Part shown: positions 32,215 through 43,090 of the stretch, piece by piece
Layout: every line of letters begins with the position of its first letter
Numbering within the stretch: position 1 is the stretch's first letter
DNA from: Hofstenia miamia
Taxonomy: Eukaryota; Xenacoelomorpha; Acoela
Assembly (NCBI GenBank): GCA_004352715.1
Contig: SCFE01000050.1
Span: 873,379 to 923,898, forward strand
Direction of reading: 5' to 3'
DNA: 50,520 nt
Program-made: the position numbers and the translations under genes
Notes under the pieces: generated by a model
The model's input: the letters and a program-made list of their open reading frames with translations, nothing else
Databases searched by the model: none
What the model was told of the DNA's origin: nothing

Positions 32215-33262
32215 TCAATTAGCTATAAAATAGGGGTGAATTCTTTCTTTCCCTACTTTGGTCATTTGACTTTCTCTCTCTTGTGATCGCGACAATTTAG
32301 TTATGGTAGATTTTTGTCGGTATGAGAGTATCCCTGAGCTCGTTGTTATAGGGAGTGAAATCGTTGATGGTATCTCTGATGTGTCCATGTTGGAGTCATC
32401 ACTTATCGGCTGCGTTTCTCAACCTTCCATAAATATTGATGGAGTTTCCTCTCTGCCCTTTAATTGGCATCAAGTACTTGTTGATGCTATTTCCTCTTTG
32501 CCCTTTAATTGGCATTGAGTACTACTGGATGTCAAAGGGGAATGTGCATAATTTGGTGTTTCCAACCTCATGCCCTTTAATTGGCAATCAGTATCCTGTT
32601 GATGGCCCTCATTTACCCGCCTGCCCTTTATTTGACATTTGGTAGAGGGTGATTTTTCCTTCTTTATCTCCATCCTCATACCCTTTATTCGGTAATCAGA
32701 TTGAGGAGACCTCCTTCTTATTCTTCTTCTTTTGTTCGTTGGTGTCATATGCTCTGTCGTCATACCCTTTAATTGGTAATTGGACTGTGGAGCTCTTCTT
32801 CTTACTTGTCGTCTCCTGTTACTAGGCAGCGAATTCTCCATTGTCATGCCCTTTAATTGACAATCGGATTGCGGAGACCTAGTTTTGCTGGTAGAACTCG
32901 TCGATGTTTCTTCTGTCCTCACGTCCTTTAGTTGACAATCAGGTTGCAGGGTTCTCTTCCTTCTTACTCTCCTTGCTTTCATCAGTGATCATTGTATCGT
33001 TCATTTCATATTTCCTAAATTCAGTTACTAAATTAATATCCCATATTTCAGGGTCATATTTCATTTTATTTTTTACTGCCCTCTGGGGCATTATTCTCCT
33101 TTCGACTTCTGGTTCCTCTTTTTCGGGTCTATATTCCTCTTGGAATTCTTCTTCGTGTACACTGTCCAACTCGTCCATTTCAGCATATGTGTCATCGTCA
33201 ACCTGTATAATTTTAAATTCTGCATTCTTATCAAGCATCACTTGCTCTATATTTACCGTTGC
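32215..33262 (-). pseudogene. ORF3 N-terminal region: acidic linker and QLKG repeats, copy B
   Basis: Right after the pol TGA the frame continues with 'NAEFKIIQVDDDTYAEMDEL' and a Glu-rich stretch ('EEEFQEEYRPEKEEPEVERR') to about 32940. One extra base there, compared with copy A, separates it from the repeat block. The block (32982-32220) has units with DCQLKD, DCQLKG, NYQLKG, DYRIKG, KCQIKG and QCQLKG cores and Arg-rich 'NRRRQVRRRA' and 'NKRRRIRRRS'. A TGA at 32470 replaces a CAA of copy A. The region closes with the TGA at 32215-32217 just before the ATG at 32211. Apart from the indel and stops, pol, linker, repeats and ORF3 main part would be in one frame. Confidence 0.75.
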
Positions 33263-33265
33263 TCA
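33263..33265 (-). promoter_or_regulatory. Conserved TGA at the pol/ORF3 boundary, copy B
   Basis: The codons are CTA AAA TGA GCA ACG, after 'GRILHFQNLK'. Subfamily I has the TGA at the same position after 'HFQQLR', and the downstream protein is also similar in the same frame. This supports a role for the stop in controlling ORF3 expression; readthrough is inferred, not shown. Confidence 0.5.
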
Positions 33266-34442
33266 TTTTAGATTTTGAAAGTGTAATATTCTCCCGTCAT
33301 TAAGTTTATAGTTATTGTTGGGTAGTGTTTGTGTGATTGTGAATGGCCCTGACCATTGTGTTTTAAGTTTTCTCACTTGATTCACGTCCTGTGTTCTCAT
33401 TAGAGTGTACGCGTAAACCTTATCCCCTACCCTGTGTGGTTTGCCATATATCTTCTTGTTGAAATTTCTTTCTTGTCTTATCACAGACTTTTTCGTGTTG
33501 TGACACATTGCCTCATGAATTCCAGTTATCTGATCTTTAATTTTCCTTATGTAATCATTGTCTGGTTTTTCGGAGTATGTATGGTATTGCATTGATATCA
33601 GCGTTGCCGCCTCTCTGCCATACATGGCCTTATACGGAGTCATCCCCATTGTTGAGTGCACTGAAGTATTGTAGAAATATTCTACTATTTCCACTACTTC
33701 TCTCCAGTCTCTACCTCCAATTCTTGATGTTAACACTCATATCAATTTAATCATAGTTTTATTTAATCTTTCCACCGCGCCATTTGCCTGTGGATGGTAT
33801 GCCATTGTTTTTTTCGGTTAATATTTCCATCAGTTTCGTCATTTCTTCAAACAGTTTACTTTCGAACTGTACTCCTCTATCTGATATTATTGTTTGCATC
33901 GGTCCGAACTTTAAAATCCATTCTTTCATAATCTTGTCCACTACTATTTTTGCCGTTGTTGAGTCTAGTGGTATCATACGAGCATATTTCGTGAAATTGT
34001 CAACTAAGACCAATATATACTGATACCCCTCATCATCCTGAGATAATTTCTCTAGATCTACATGCACAATTTCGTTGGGTGCTGTCGCAATTATTTTTTC
34101 AAGTGGTGCAGTTTGTACTGGAAAATGACTCTTATTGTTTATGAGACATGTATTACATTTGTTAATGACGTCTTCGACTGTTTTTCTAATACTTGTCGTT
34201 ATAAACCGAGCGTTAAAGGTATTTTCTGTCTGTATTATCCCCAAGTGCCCGTTTTCATGCACCTTTCTAACTAATTCTCTTTTGTAATATTCAGGAATCA
34301 CTATTCTCAACGTCTTTCCCTCTATGTACAAAAGTCCATTTCTATTTAATTTCCATTTGTATCTTTGAAAATAGCTCTTGGCTTCCTTTCCTAGCATCCA
34401 ATTGTCATCATGCATTTTTTCTCGTATATCTCTGAGAATCAT
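33266..34442 (-). pseudogene. pol: Integrase pseudogene, copy B
   Basis: It has the H..H...CNTC zinc region and the first two core acids ('VHVDLEKLSQDDEG', 'IISDRGVQFES'). An extra base in the run near 33812 (TTTTTTTC against TTTTTTT in copy A) shifts the frame before the catalytic Glu, and the frame is picked up again at 33736. The C-terminal part has 'EYFYNTSVHSTMGMTPYKAM' and a GPY/F-type module ('QWSGPFTITQTL', 'YKLNDGRILHFQNLK') ending at the TGA. Integrase would insert the cDNA into the genome. Confidence 0.9.
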
Positions 34443-35054
34443 ATCAGTTTTCTGTTTTTCAATTATGTCTTTTTTGGTTATTTCCTCCTTAATTGTTATT
34501 GGCATAATTGTATTTCCCTTCTTATCCGCATTAATATCGGGTAACTCGGCATACTCATTATGCGACATAAATTGAAATTGTTTCTTTTCACCATCCACTT
34601 TTTCCAAATCTCTCTGGTATTCTGGCAATGCTGTCCAAAAATCTGCATTTTTATGCAACGTTCCTTTCCAATGCTCTATGTTGAATCTAAACTCATTCAA
34701 GTATTCTATCCATCTTGATATAATTGAGGATTTATCACCCGAAAACTTTTTGAGCCATGCTAGTCCACTATTATCTGTTCTTACTCTAAATGTTTGACCT
34801 GTTAAAAAGTAACGAAATTTCTTTATACTTTCGACTAACGCCAACATTTCCAATTTCATTGAGCCATAGTTTTCTTCACTTTGTTTCAATTTACGACTAA
34901 AAAACTGTATAGGCACCTCTTTGCCATCCTTTATTTGACCTAGACATGCTCCTATTGCGACATTACTCGCATCACAATCAAGGATAAATTCTTTGTCATA
35001 ATCAGGTGTATTCAATGATGGCATCTTACTTAACTCGTCTTTTATGTTGTCTAG
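34443..35054 (-). pseudogene. pol: RNase H region, copy B (domain intact)
   Basis: This is the best-preserved RNase H in the window: 'EFILDCDASNVAIGACLGQ' with the first acid, 'SMKLEMLALVESIKKF' with the Glu, and 'VRTDNSGLAWLKKF' with the third acid, in one frame without stops. A linker ('ALPEYQRDLEKV') leads to integrase. Confidence 0.88.
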
Positions 35055-35935
35055 TTGTTCTTGTTCTCTCCATGTCCACTCAAAGGTTTTATTCTTTTTA
35101 AGTAATTCTGTCATTTTACCGGTTTTATGAGCCACATTGGATATGAATGAACCATAGTAATTAATGAAACCCATAATTCACTGTAAATCCTTTTTTGTTT
35201 TCAGACTGCTAATATTTTGTATCATTTCTTTCACATTATTTTTCATTCTTATCTCGCCTTTTTGAATTTGTCTCCCCAGGAATACTACTTGTTCTTTTAG
35301 AATTTCACATTTCTTTCCATTAACACGTAACCCTGAATTATACAAGATTTTTAACGTTCTGTCCAGTTTATTGAGGTGTTCTTCAATTGTATCACTTGCT
35401 ATTAATATGTCGTCTATATATGCACTTATTCCGTTTTCGATTTTCTTATTATTCTGTTTCAGAACTTTCATTACATATCTTTGAAACATGGCTGGGGCGT
35501 TACATAATCCAAAAGCCATATACATCCATTTGAATAGTCCATATGGCGTTATAAATGCTGTCTTCTCAATGTCCTTAGGCTCCATTGGCACCTGCCAGTA
35601 TGCTTTACACAAATCTATACAGGTGTAATATTTATTCTTACTAGCTTCATATATGATGTCCTCTATCCTCAGGAGTGGATAGGCATCTTTCTTAGTAATA
35701 TCATTGAGTTTCTGGAAATCTATACAGAGTCTATATTTATCCCCTTGCTTTACAAAGACAGTTGGCGCAGCATATGGACTCTCACTTGGCCTTATTATTT
35801 TGTTGTCTATCAATTCATTCAAGATGGTGTTATAGTGTTCTTTCAGATGTTCAGGGACTCTCCTGCATGGCAGTCTTATCAGCTCCTCTGTCATTGTTAT
35901 TATTTTGTGCGTCTCTCCCACTGCCTTGCCCACAC
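35055..35935 (-). pseudogene. pol: Reverse transcriptase pseudogene, copy B
   Basis: A 251-codon frame (35933-35178) covers fingers and palm: 'LCIDFQKLNDITKKDAYPLL', 'TCIDLCKAYWQVPM', 'GLCNAPAMFQRYV' and the catalytic YIDD at residues 172-175 of that frame. A TGA at 35178 replaces CGA of copy A in 'DLQRIMGFINYYG', a C-to-T change. A frameshift at about 35940 separates RT from the protease-linker frame; homology shows the 'ISVGKAVGE' run just inside RT. Confidence 0.92.
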
Positions 35936-36823
35936 TTATCTCACCTTAGTTAAATATTTTTGCGTGTTTTTCAGTATCTCTATCAGTTTTCTTCTTTCCT
36001 CTTTGCTCAAGTGCTGATATTCTTCCTCTTTTATTTCTGGTATTTGATATTCCATTTCTTCTTCTTCTATTATATTGATTGCTTTGTTTACCATCATTTT
36101 TTCAGTCTTCACTTTCTTCCCTTTTAGTTTTAAGGTATCCTTTTTTATATTAACCACGTGATTTGTTGCATTTAACATTGGTATAGTTCCTATACCTTCC
36201 TTTAATACACACAAGCTTGATGGAATTGATAACTTTTTCGTATTGATCCCTTTTTGATCATAGATCATGACTTCAGCCATTATGTGTTTCTCTGTTTCTA
36301 TTTGACACATTTTCCAATTATTCGGTAGAATTTTTATGTCCTCCTTTAATTGAAATTGTATTATTTCTGTGTCTTGCTCCTCCTCGCAGGTTGTCACCAC
36401 TTCTTCCTGCACTGATATGGTTTTGTTCATATAATATATAATGCATTTGTTATCCATTAAAAAATCATTCCCCAAAATAACTTCATAGGGTAGTGAATTT
36501 TTCTCTGTATCAATGACAGTAAACGTTTGCGAAAATGTAGTATTAGCGATTCTCATCAGTACCTCCATTAATTTACCTTTAATATCAATGTAATCTCCCA
36601 ATGCATTTAGTAATCTGCTTTTTTCACTTTTCAATTTTCTGTTGTCAAATCCTATTTTCGCCGCACATTTGTCAGTAATGATTGATATTACTGCTCCCAT
36701 ATCTATGGTTGCTTTGACCATCACTCCATTTATTACAACTGTAATTGTATTTGTCTTGATTAGGTCTGTTACAATTAGAACGGGTGCACGGTTTACCAGA
36801 GACGGCGCTCCCTCTAGTTTAAA
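35936..36823 (-). pseudogene. pol: Aspartic protease and linker, copy B (DTG changed to DMG)
   Basis: The -1 frame is open from the slippery site onward ('LEGAPSLVNRAPVLIVTDL') into 'KATIDMGAVISIITDKC'. The retropepsin active-site triad here is D-M-G, while subfamily I has DTG in the same place, so the central Thr is replaced by Met and activity is doubtful. 'PYEVILGNDFL' follows. A long linker with 'LPNNWKMCQIETEKHIMAEV' and 'LSKEERRKLIEILKNTQKYL' joins it to RT. The frame ends at TAA 35936. Confidence 0.85.
36814..36823 (-). promoter_or_regulatory. Putative -1 ribosomal frameshift site, gag/pol, copy B
   Basis: On the minus strand the gag codons are ACT TTA AAC TAG, so the heptamer T TTA AAC (UUUAAAC) lies directly before the gag stop. 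The protease frame is -1 relative to gag and open across the site. UUUAAAC is a proven slippery heptamer in several viruses. A possible 6-bp stem (CTAGAG with CTCTGG) starts immediately after the heptamer, closer than the usual 5-9 nt spacer. Copy A has lost the site by deletion. Confidence 0.7.
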
Positions 36824-38436
36824 GTCTCACTTTCTGTCTCTTCTATTTGTTCAGATTCATCTTCATCGTCTAATAGATCTTCCTCGTCAAAGTATGCCTC
36901 TTCTTCTTTGATAAAGTTAATCTGCCTTTTGCAATATTTTTTCGTATGGCCTTTTTTTCCACATGTCTGACATTTTAAGTCTTTCCTATTTATCCGTTTT
37001 ACTGTTCCATCTTTTAATTTTATCTTTATGATTTCGTCTTTTGGTTTTCCATTTTCATCTTTTCTTATTTTGTTAATTCCACTCACCATTGCTGGTATTA
37101 CTTTCGTTATCAACGACTTTTCATTGATTTGGGCATTATTTTCCATAGTGACCTGTATCCCCAAACCTTTCCTTATCATTCTTTCTAAGGAATCATCAGC
37201 ATCGCATTTAATTTCGAACTGTTGTCGAATTGGTTCTGGTAATCCTTTACATATATGAGAAAACAGGTCATATTTGGAATATGTGCTCTCTCTGGAACTC
37301 AATTTCAATAGTCTCTCCACTTGCGACATATAATTACGCAAATCTTCTCTTTTATTCATTTTCAAGCTATTTAATAACATCTGATACTGACTTTTGAAAC
37401 TTTCGTCATTGTAATACCACTGATACTCTCTGATTAATTTTTTGTAATCTGTTTTAGTTTCCAGATCCAATACCAAATAATGCTGGTATGCCGCTCCTCC
37501 CAAATATAGAGGAAATCTTGCCGCTGCTTGCTTCTGTATCACTTTCCTTTCTTTCATACTCATTTCAAACATTTGAATCCATTCTTTAAATGTAGGCGAG
37601 TAACTATCTACTCTCCCCGTAAATTTCGGCAGTATTGCTTTGCATGCTGGCGTATCATTGTCTTCCTCCTCCGACAATATCGTCTCTTCATATATTGGTT
37701 TTATTTAGGTTGTGTTTTTGCATTTTTCCTTAACCTGCTTTGTTATATTCACAACTAATTTTTCTACAAATTCGTCTTCTGTTTGACAGTCTTTGTACAT
37801 TTCAGCTTGCACCTCCTTCATTGGTATGCTTCCAATTGATTTTTCCGGTTCCTGTATTACTGTATTTTTTATTACTTTAACACTCTCTTTTTCTTCTTCC
37901 ATTGTCTCCTCATTTGTCAATGACGTTAGTCGGATCTTATCTTTCAAATCATCTATTTCAAGTTGTTTCAAGATGTTATCTTCTCTTAAGTTAACATTTT
38001 CCTCATGCATTTGAGTCATCATTTGTTGCAAGTTCTCACTTTGCATTTTTATCTCTTTATTTGCTTCTACCAATTTTTCAATCTGTTTTTGAAAAACATT
38101 TCTTTGTTCTGTTAACCTTAGACTAGTGTCTTGTGTGATTTCTTCAATGCGTTTATCTTTTTCAGCATTCGCCAACTCTATTTCAAACATTCTTTGAGTT
38201 AAGTTTTCTATTTGTAACATCAACTCTCGTCTTTCATTATTGTTGTTCTCTATTATCTTCGTCAATTCAGTTATCGAAAATTCTGCACTTTCTTTCTCTG
38301 GTTGCAAAATTATTTCCGTTGGGGAATTCTGACTTTCGGGGGATGTATTGACATTTGCTGGGGTTATTTGATTTTGGGGTGTTCTCTGTGTTTTGGGTTT
38401 AGTCCTCTGCTTCTTCCGTGAATTTACCATTTCCAT
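36814..38436 (-). pseudogene. gag: gag pseudogene, copy B (one nonsense codon)
   Basis: From ATG at 38436 the N-terminal part is basic ('MEMVNSRKKQRTKPKTQ') and then has about 130 residues of coiled coil with repeated hydrophobic heptads ('EIKMQSENLQQMMTQMHEEN'). After a TAA at 37705 (AAA in copy A) the same frame continues into the capsid domain ('LPKFTGRVDSYSPTFKEWI', 'DLFSHICKGLPEPIRQQFEI'). It ends with the zinc knuckle CQTCGKKGHTKKYC and an acidic tail. Gag would form the virus-like particle and bind RNA by the knuckle. Apart from the TAA the frame is intact, so copy B is a good reference for gag structure. Confidence 0.9.
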
Positions 38437-38673
38437 TATTACTGGAGGTAATTGTTTAATGATTTCCTTTACCAGTTTTGTTGTACTTAAGGTTACTGTT
38501 GCTTGTCATCTCTTCACTTGTATTACTTACTTTCCATTGAACGAGAAGAAACAACTATCTTGACTCACTCATCAGTAATACTTCTTGTTCATAACATTTC
38601 GTACTCTTTAATTAACTATTTACACCAATTGTATTTCCACTGTACAATCTCTCCTTCATGCACGCTCTTCAAG
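38437..38673 (-). other. Leader of copy B
   Basis: This is non-coding sequence between PBS and gag start, matching copy A. Nothing else is seen. Confidence 0.7.
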
Positions 38674-38691
38674 CGCCTGTCACAGTCGCCA
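38674..38691 (-). other. Primer-binding site of copy B, likely tRNA-Arg type
   Basis: On the minus strand TGGCGACTGTGACAGGCG directly follows the LTR end TTCTACA. It fits the complement of a tRNA 3' end of the type CCTGTCrCGGTCGCCA, as in some animal tRNA-Arg(UCG) genes, with one or two mismatches. The primer assignment is from memory of such tRNAs and should be checked against the host's own set. Confidence 0.65.
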
Positions 38692-40061
38692 TGTAGAATC
38701 ATGCCAATCCACCATTAGTATATAATTTAGAGAAAACCTATTACTTTTCTTAGTTAACACATTAAGCAGAGTTGACATTCTCCTAATTCTCTCCTTCACA
38801 ATAAGTGTTTGGGTTATTAACTTAACTTAATATGCATTAGCCTTTCTAACTGCGTAACTCACTCCAACTTATTTAGATAAAGCAGAGAAAATGGAAGACA
38901 GGATCAACACTCGAAGGTTGCCATGCATTTCCAGAAACACACCGATCAGCTGCATCTACAAATGGAGCTGCCTTTTCAAAGTAGAAACCATCAAAGGAAT
39001 TGGTATGTGAATAGCGAACTCAGTGTGATGGGATTTGCAACTACTTAAGAATTTAGTGCATTGATTGTTTTTGTTATTATGAATTTGTATCAGGAACGGA
39101 TTAATGCAACTGGGATGCTTGAGTAGCTTATTATTGAGCCTTACATGTAATAACCCTACATATATAGAAATACATAATAGCCCTTGATACATGTAAACAA
39201 TCAATGCCACCTGCAGAAAAATATAGACATGAGTTGGCCAAAGGTCTACCATAAGAAACAATGAGCAACTTGTTGTGACTATTAAATAATCATCTAGATT
39301 TAATGTAATGTAAAAATACGACTTAAATAATCTAAATATAAGTAATAATAAATGTATTAAATCACTGATCATAAGATAACATAATAACTGACTGAAGTTC
39401 ATCAATAGGGAAGTTAACATGTAGAGCATAATAATTGCAATCATAATAACAGGCAAGCAATGACAGGTAGGAAAGCTATAACAGTAAAAAAACTCCTATA
39501 CCTATCTGTAACCTAAGAGCACTAAAGGTAACTACAGCTGTTGCCCTCCCTGCTGTGGAATAGCTATTAGGAGGCTGCTCCAGCATACCTTTAACTGGAT
39601 GTGGAAACCACCATACAATTACCCCAACTTGTATACGTTTAGCTTTCCATTAGAATATAAAATAACCTGACAAGAGAAAAGTAAATCCAACATAAATTCA
39701 TTCATTAATAATTATATCATTTCAGGCATATTTATAGCACTTTGTAATAAACAACTAAATACTTGACTAGCACCTGTTAATTGCTTCTTGTTTACAGTTT
39801 TTCCTTGTTTTATATTTCTGCTAATGATTATGCAATGTCAGTGTTAATTTGACTACACTGTTTGGCCATCTATCATTTTGTCAAATACTGTTGAGCATAA
39901 TTTAAATCTAACTGCACAAAACGTTTTACAAAATAAAATAATCAATCCTATCATGTGTTTACATTTTAATTATTATAATCATTATAAATATTTTTAGTCT
40001 TTGTTCCATTCATCCTTTCTCTCATCTTGACCACACATGATAGTTTATGGATTATGTCACA
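38692..40061 (-). repeat. 5' LTR of copy B, complete, 1370 bp
   Basis: On the minus strand it runs from TGTGACATAATCC to GATTCTACA next to the PBS. It is the only full-length subfamily II LTR in the window. The flank at 40062 begins 'atatg'. No second copy of this flank can be compared, because the far end of the tandem lies at an assembly join. Confidence 0.9.
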
Positions 40062-40339
40062 ATATGTTTAAAAATCAATATTTTATTTCCTAACACAATA
40101 AATTACTGTCAAATTGATAAAACACAAATGCATTTTATAATAAGGCTTGTTAAGTGATAGAAAATAGTGTTTTGTTAGTGAAATAAAAAGATGAACAATC
40201 AATTTATTATGCACTATTCACAAATTATATTTAAGCAAAAGTGTTATGATTAATTTGCAATTGACAATGCCACAAAATTTTTTCTTTTTTTTCCAATTTC
40301 TTTAAATATTGAGTGTGATATACAATCACCCTCTACCAG
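40062..40339. other. AT-rich spacer
   Basis: No gene or repeat is recognised between the LTR and the Polinton-like remnant. Confidence 0.5.
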
Positions 40340-40950
40340 TTTATCTACCCAGATAGCCTTGCTCAGTACAAAATTTCATTGTTATTCTGCTGATATATGA
40401 TTTTGAAACTGGTTTACACATCAGATTTTGTTTGTCATGGTGTATGATGGGGATGGTATTAATATTTTCTTTATTTGTTAGCAATAGAGGACATTTATAC
40501 AACATGGGCAAATGAGTACTACCAACATGTTGAGGTTCTACAATGTCTGTGTGTATCATTACAATATGATTTCCACCAAAAATATCACAGTAGTAATTGG
40601 CAGTTGTTACCATTTCTCAATATATCTTTCTGTAAAGCCTAGTAGATTTCCAGCTTGGGCCAAGTCTATTTCATATTGTGACTCATTCTTCACCATTAAT
40701 AAATTGTGAAATGTTCTAAATTTTAATGAAATCCCATAGAGGTCTAGCATGTAATTTATTAATTCATAGAGTTAATGAAAGCTATCCATATGCCCTGAAT
40801 AAATTTCCAATTAGTTTACATTTCCATCTTTATCCTTTAAGGTCCATGTTTGTTGTATAAGATTAAGAAATTTTGATGGGTATCCAAAATCAATTAGTGC
40901 AACCTCACTGGCATTATATATAGATTTGTCCAAATATGTTGTAAATTCAT
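40340..40950 (-). pseudogene. Polinton/Maverick virion-type protein remnant
   Basis: The minus strand shows, in two frames, 'YEIDLAQAGNLLGFTERYIEK' and then 'MIHTDIVEPQHVGSTHLPML' and 'KPVSKSYISRITMKF'. The order 'LA..LGF', 'y.Y.DIvepQ.VGd..vPLL', 'y.PVskS.I..I.i' is a pattern I associate with a structural-type gene that sits beside integrase in Polinton/Maverick elements. Frameshifts and stops show decay. The assignment is by motif memory and not checked by search. Confidence 0.5.
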
Positions 40951-41890
40951 TCTATTTTTGTTTCCTAATTACTCTAGTCAATTCCTGCTGGTAGAATTTT
41001 CCTTTAATTATTTCACTGCAATTGTCACTATTTGACTTTAGTTCATATGTAATAGGGATGATGGGAAACACCTTGTTTATTTTAAAACCCTCTGTTTGCA
41101 ATTGTGGTGAATAGCCTTCTCAAAATGTGTAATTGGATTTTGAAATTCTTACCAGATTGCCAATGTGAAACAATGCTGGTCAGTGTTCAGTAATGGTTAT
41201 TACTAACAGTAATTAGTTTTCCAATCAAGTATGGTACATGTTTTTTTCTTACAGAATTTAGGTGTGCATATTGTATGATTTACTCTGCAATTTAAGACAC
41301 CAACAATTTGTTGAAGTTTGTCTATATATTTATAATGTCCACTAAAGTGAAGATACTGGAATAGAATTACTTTCAAACTCCTTATCACTTTTTCTGCACA
41401 CATCACTTTCATGTTTGAATTAGTGCTACACACTGTTATATTATTTATATTGTAGAAATCATTAAAAAATCCTTAAAATTTATGTTCCTCTATCAATGCA
41501 AATCTTTTTCACATTATGCCAGTTATCAATTTTTTTAAAAGCAGACAACACATGACTAGCAGTTTTATTATACAATGGTTGTACACAAAATTTTTTTGAC
41601 AAAATATTATAACAAACAAGCAATTACTTTATCCCTCTATTGTACAATGCTAGACTTTCAATAACTGCCAAATCCTTAGTCCATATTTCATCAATGCCAA
41701 ATGCAATAACATTCTGATGTGGGAATTTTCTCACAGCTGACTTGTGTATATTGTATGTATCATTTGTAGCAAGGAAATTTCAAAAATTTTCCAGAGGTAT
41801 TTTTGGAAATTTTAAATTGAGATACAACTCATACGCACCCCCAAAACAAGCAGATGATTTTAGCATTGCGTACAACTGATGCAAGTGTTT
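40951..41890 (-). pseudogene. Polinton/Maverick-type integrase remnant
   Basis: Going down the minus strand there is an N-terminal block 'FGGAYELYLNLKFPKI', 'ATNDTYNIHKSAVRKFPHQN', then 'VIAFGIDEIWTKDLAVIESL' with the first core Asp. 'KKICIDRGT' holds the second Asp, and 'EKVIRSLKVILFQYLHFSG' plus 'YIDKLQQIVGVLNCRVNHTI' the third-acid helix region. The tail has 'IGNLVRISKSNYTF*EGYSP' and 'IIKGKFYQQELTRVIRKQK', matching the SH3/chromo-like end of this family. At least three stops and several frameshifts are present. The family is the retroviral-like (rve) integrase of Polintons; a single related transposon family is the alternative. Confidence 0.75.
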
Positions 41891-43090
41891 ATCTATTACA
41901 ATTTATTCCAAACCATAAGTTCCTTTCTATTTATAGCCTCATAAACATGACTATTTTTAACCAGATGGGTGGGGATTGTAACAATGTCATGCATACACTG
42001 GTTCAGTCTTTTGTTTAGTGTTTGCAAGGCATTTTTTGAATTCAGTAAATGATAATGAGCCAGCACTTGTATGAATTGCATCATCATGTAGGAGAGCAAT
42101 TGTAATTGAACTTCTTAAAAAGTTTTTTTAATTCATCATTGGTTGGGTTCTCTTTTTGACAGTGTCATTGTTGAGTGCATGTTTGAACAGTGTTGCATTT
42201 TATTCATATATTATCTTGAATTAAGGGGGTTTGTTGTTGTTGTGTAGAATAACAATTACTCAATTCTAGCTGCATACTGTCACCATCAATACATTGTTCT
42301 TGACAGCAATCTGATGTAAATCTATTGTAATTTTCCAGAGAAATAAGCACCATTTCAACTGCAGACATTGTATATAATGATTTGAGATTTTAGTGCATAT
42401 AGATATTATATATAGTTCAACATAATGCATAAAAAACAATTGAAAAATGCTAGTCCATTTGATGTTCTTAGAAGTGTATTTTTTTTCAACTTTGAATGTC
42501 TTAATAGTGAAGTCTCTGTGTACTGACATTATTTTAGAAATGTAGTCTTTTCATCACCAAGTGGAATAATTCCTTGCTGAATGTTAAAAAAAATTCCTCA
42601 TACTAAATTTAAAGTTTGATTAGGAATTTGTAAATGATGCTTTCTTGAATCAGCTCCATAGAAAATTTGTCTTTCTTCAAGGCTTGTTGAAATGCATAAT
42701 TTGTTTGGAATGTCCTGAGCAAAATTTATAAGCAAATTACCATATGGTTTGCTAACAGCCTTTTCATATGCAGCCAGCAATTCATGCATTATTACCATCT
42801 GGGTTCCTAAAATTCTAATCTGTGCTCTGTCATGCACTGAATTAAACAAAAATATTCCAGAAGCATTTTTCTGAATTAGACTTGAGTAATGCCCCTTTAG
42901 AATGCCAAATGTGTAATCTACACAATCCCTAAATTTAAATGTCTTCCTGCTATAACATGGTTAGCAAATACCTCTGATTGTAACAAGGTTTCACACATAT
43001 TCTCAAATATTGTTAACAAATTTTGAACACTTTTTTTACTTAGTAAACTTTCCAAAAAATCCGTGAAAAATTCATTTTATATTTGTTATA
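41891..43090 (-). pseudogene. Decayed minus-strand ORFs upstream of the Polinton-like integrase, unrecognised
   Basis: Several short minus-strand frames have coding-like composition: 41896-42099, 42266-42529 and 42598-42849, the last containing 'FNSVHDRAQIRILGTQM' and 'HELLAAYEKAVSKPYGNLL', with 'DCVDYTFGILKGHYSSLIQK' just upstream. They lie in line with the integrase remnant, so they may be other genes of the same element, but I cannot match them to polymerase, ATPase, protease or capsid motifs. Confidence 0.3.

Larger units (their letters stand above)
17877..40061 (-). mobile_element. Tandem pair of subfamily II Ty3/gypsy-like elements sharing one LTR
   Basis: On the minus strand the order is LTR (40061-38692), copy B internal region, LTR (28629-27331), copy A internal region, LTR (18487-17877). 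A single LTR separates the two internal regions, the pattern expected from recombination between LTRs of two copies. At the B-to-central-LTR junction (about 28624) the start of the LTR (about 60 bp), the PPT and about 150 bp of ORF3 are deleted. Both copies share gag, pol and ORF3 structure, are highly similar to each other, and carry independent mutations, so neither is functional. Confidence 0.85.

Noticed and set aside
13572-33262. ORF3 as an envelope gene, making these errantivirus-like
   Set aside because: There is no signal peptide, transmembrane helix, cleavage site or fusion-peptide-like stretch; the sequence is charged throughout.
18515-38014. Many plus-strand ORFs of 60-150 codons opposite the subfamily II elements
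   Set aside because: They are antisense shadows of gag, pol and ORF3, rich in Ser, Phe and Cys as expected from AT-rich complement, and break wherever the sense frame allows.
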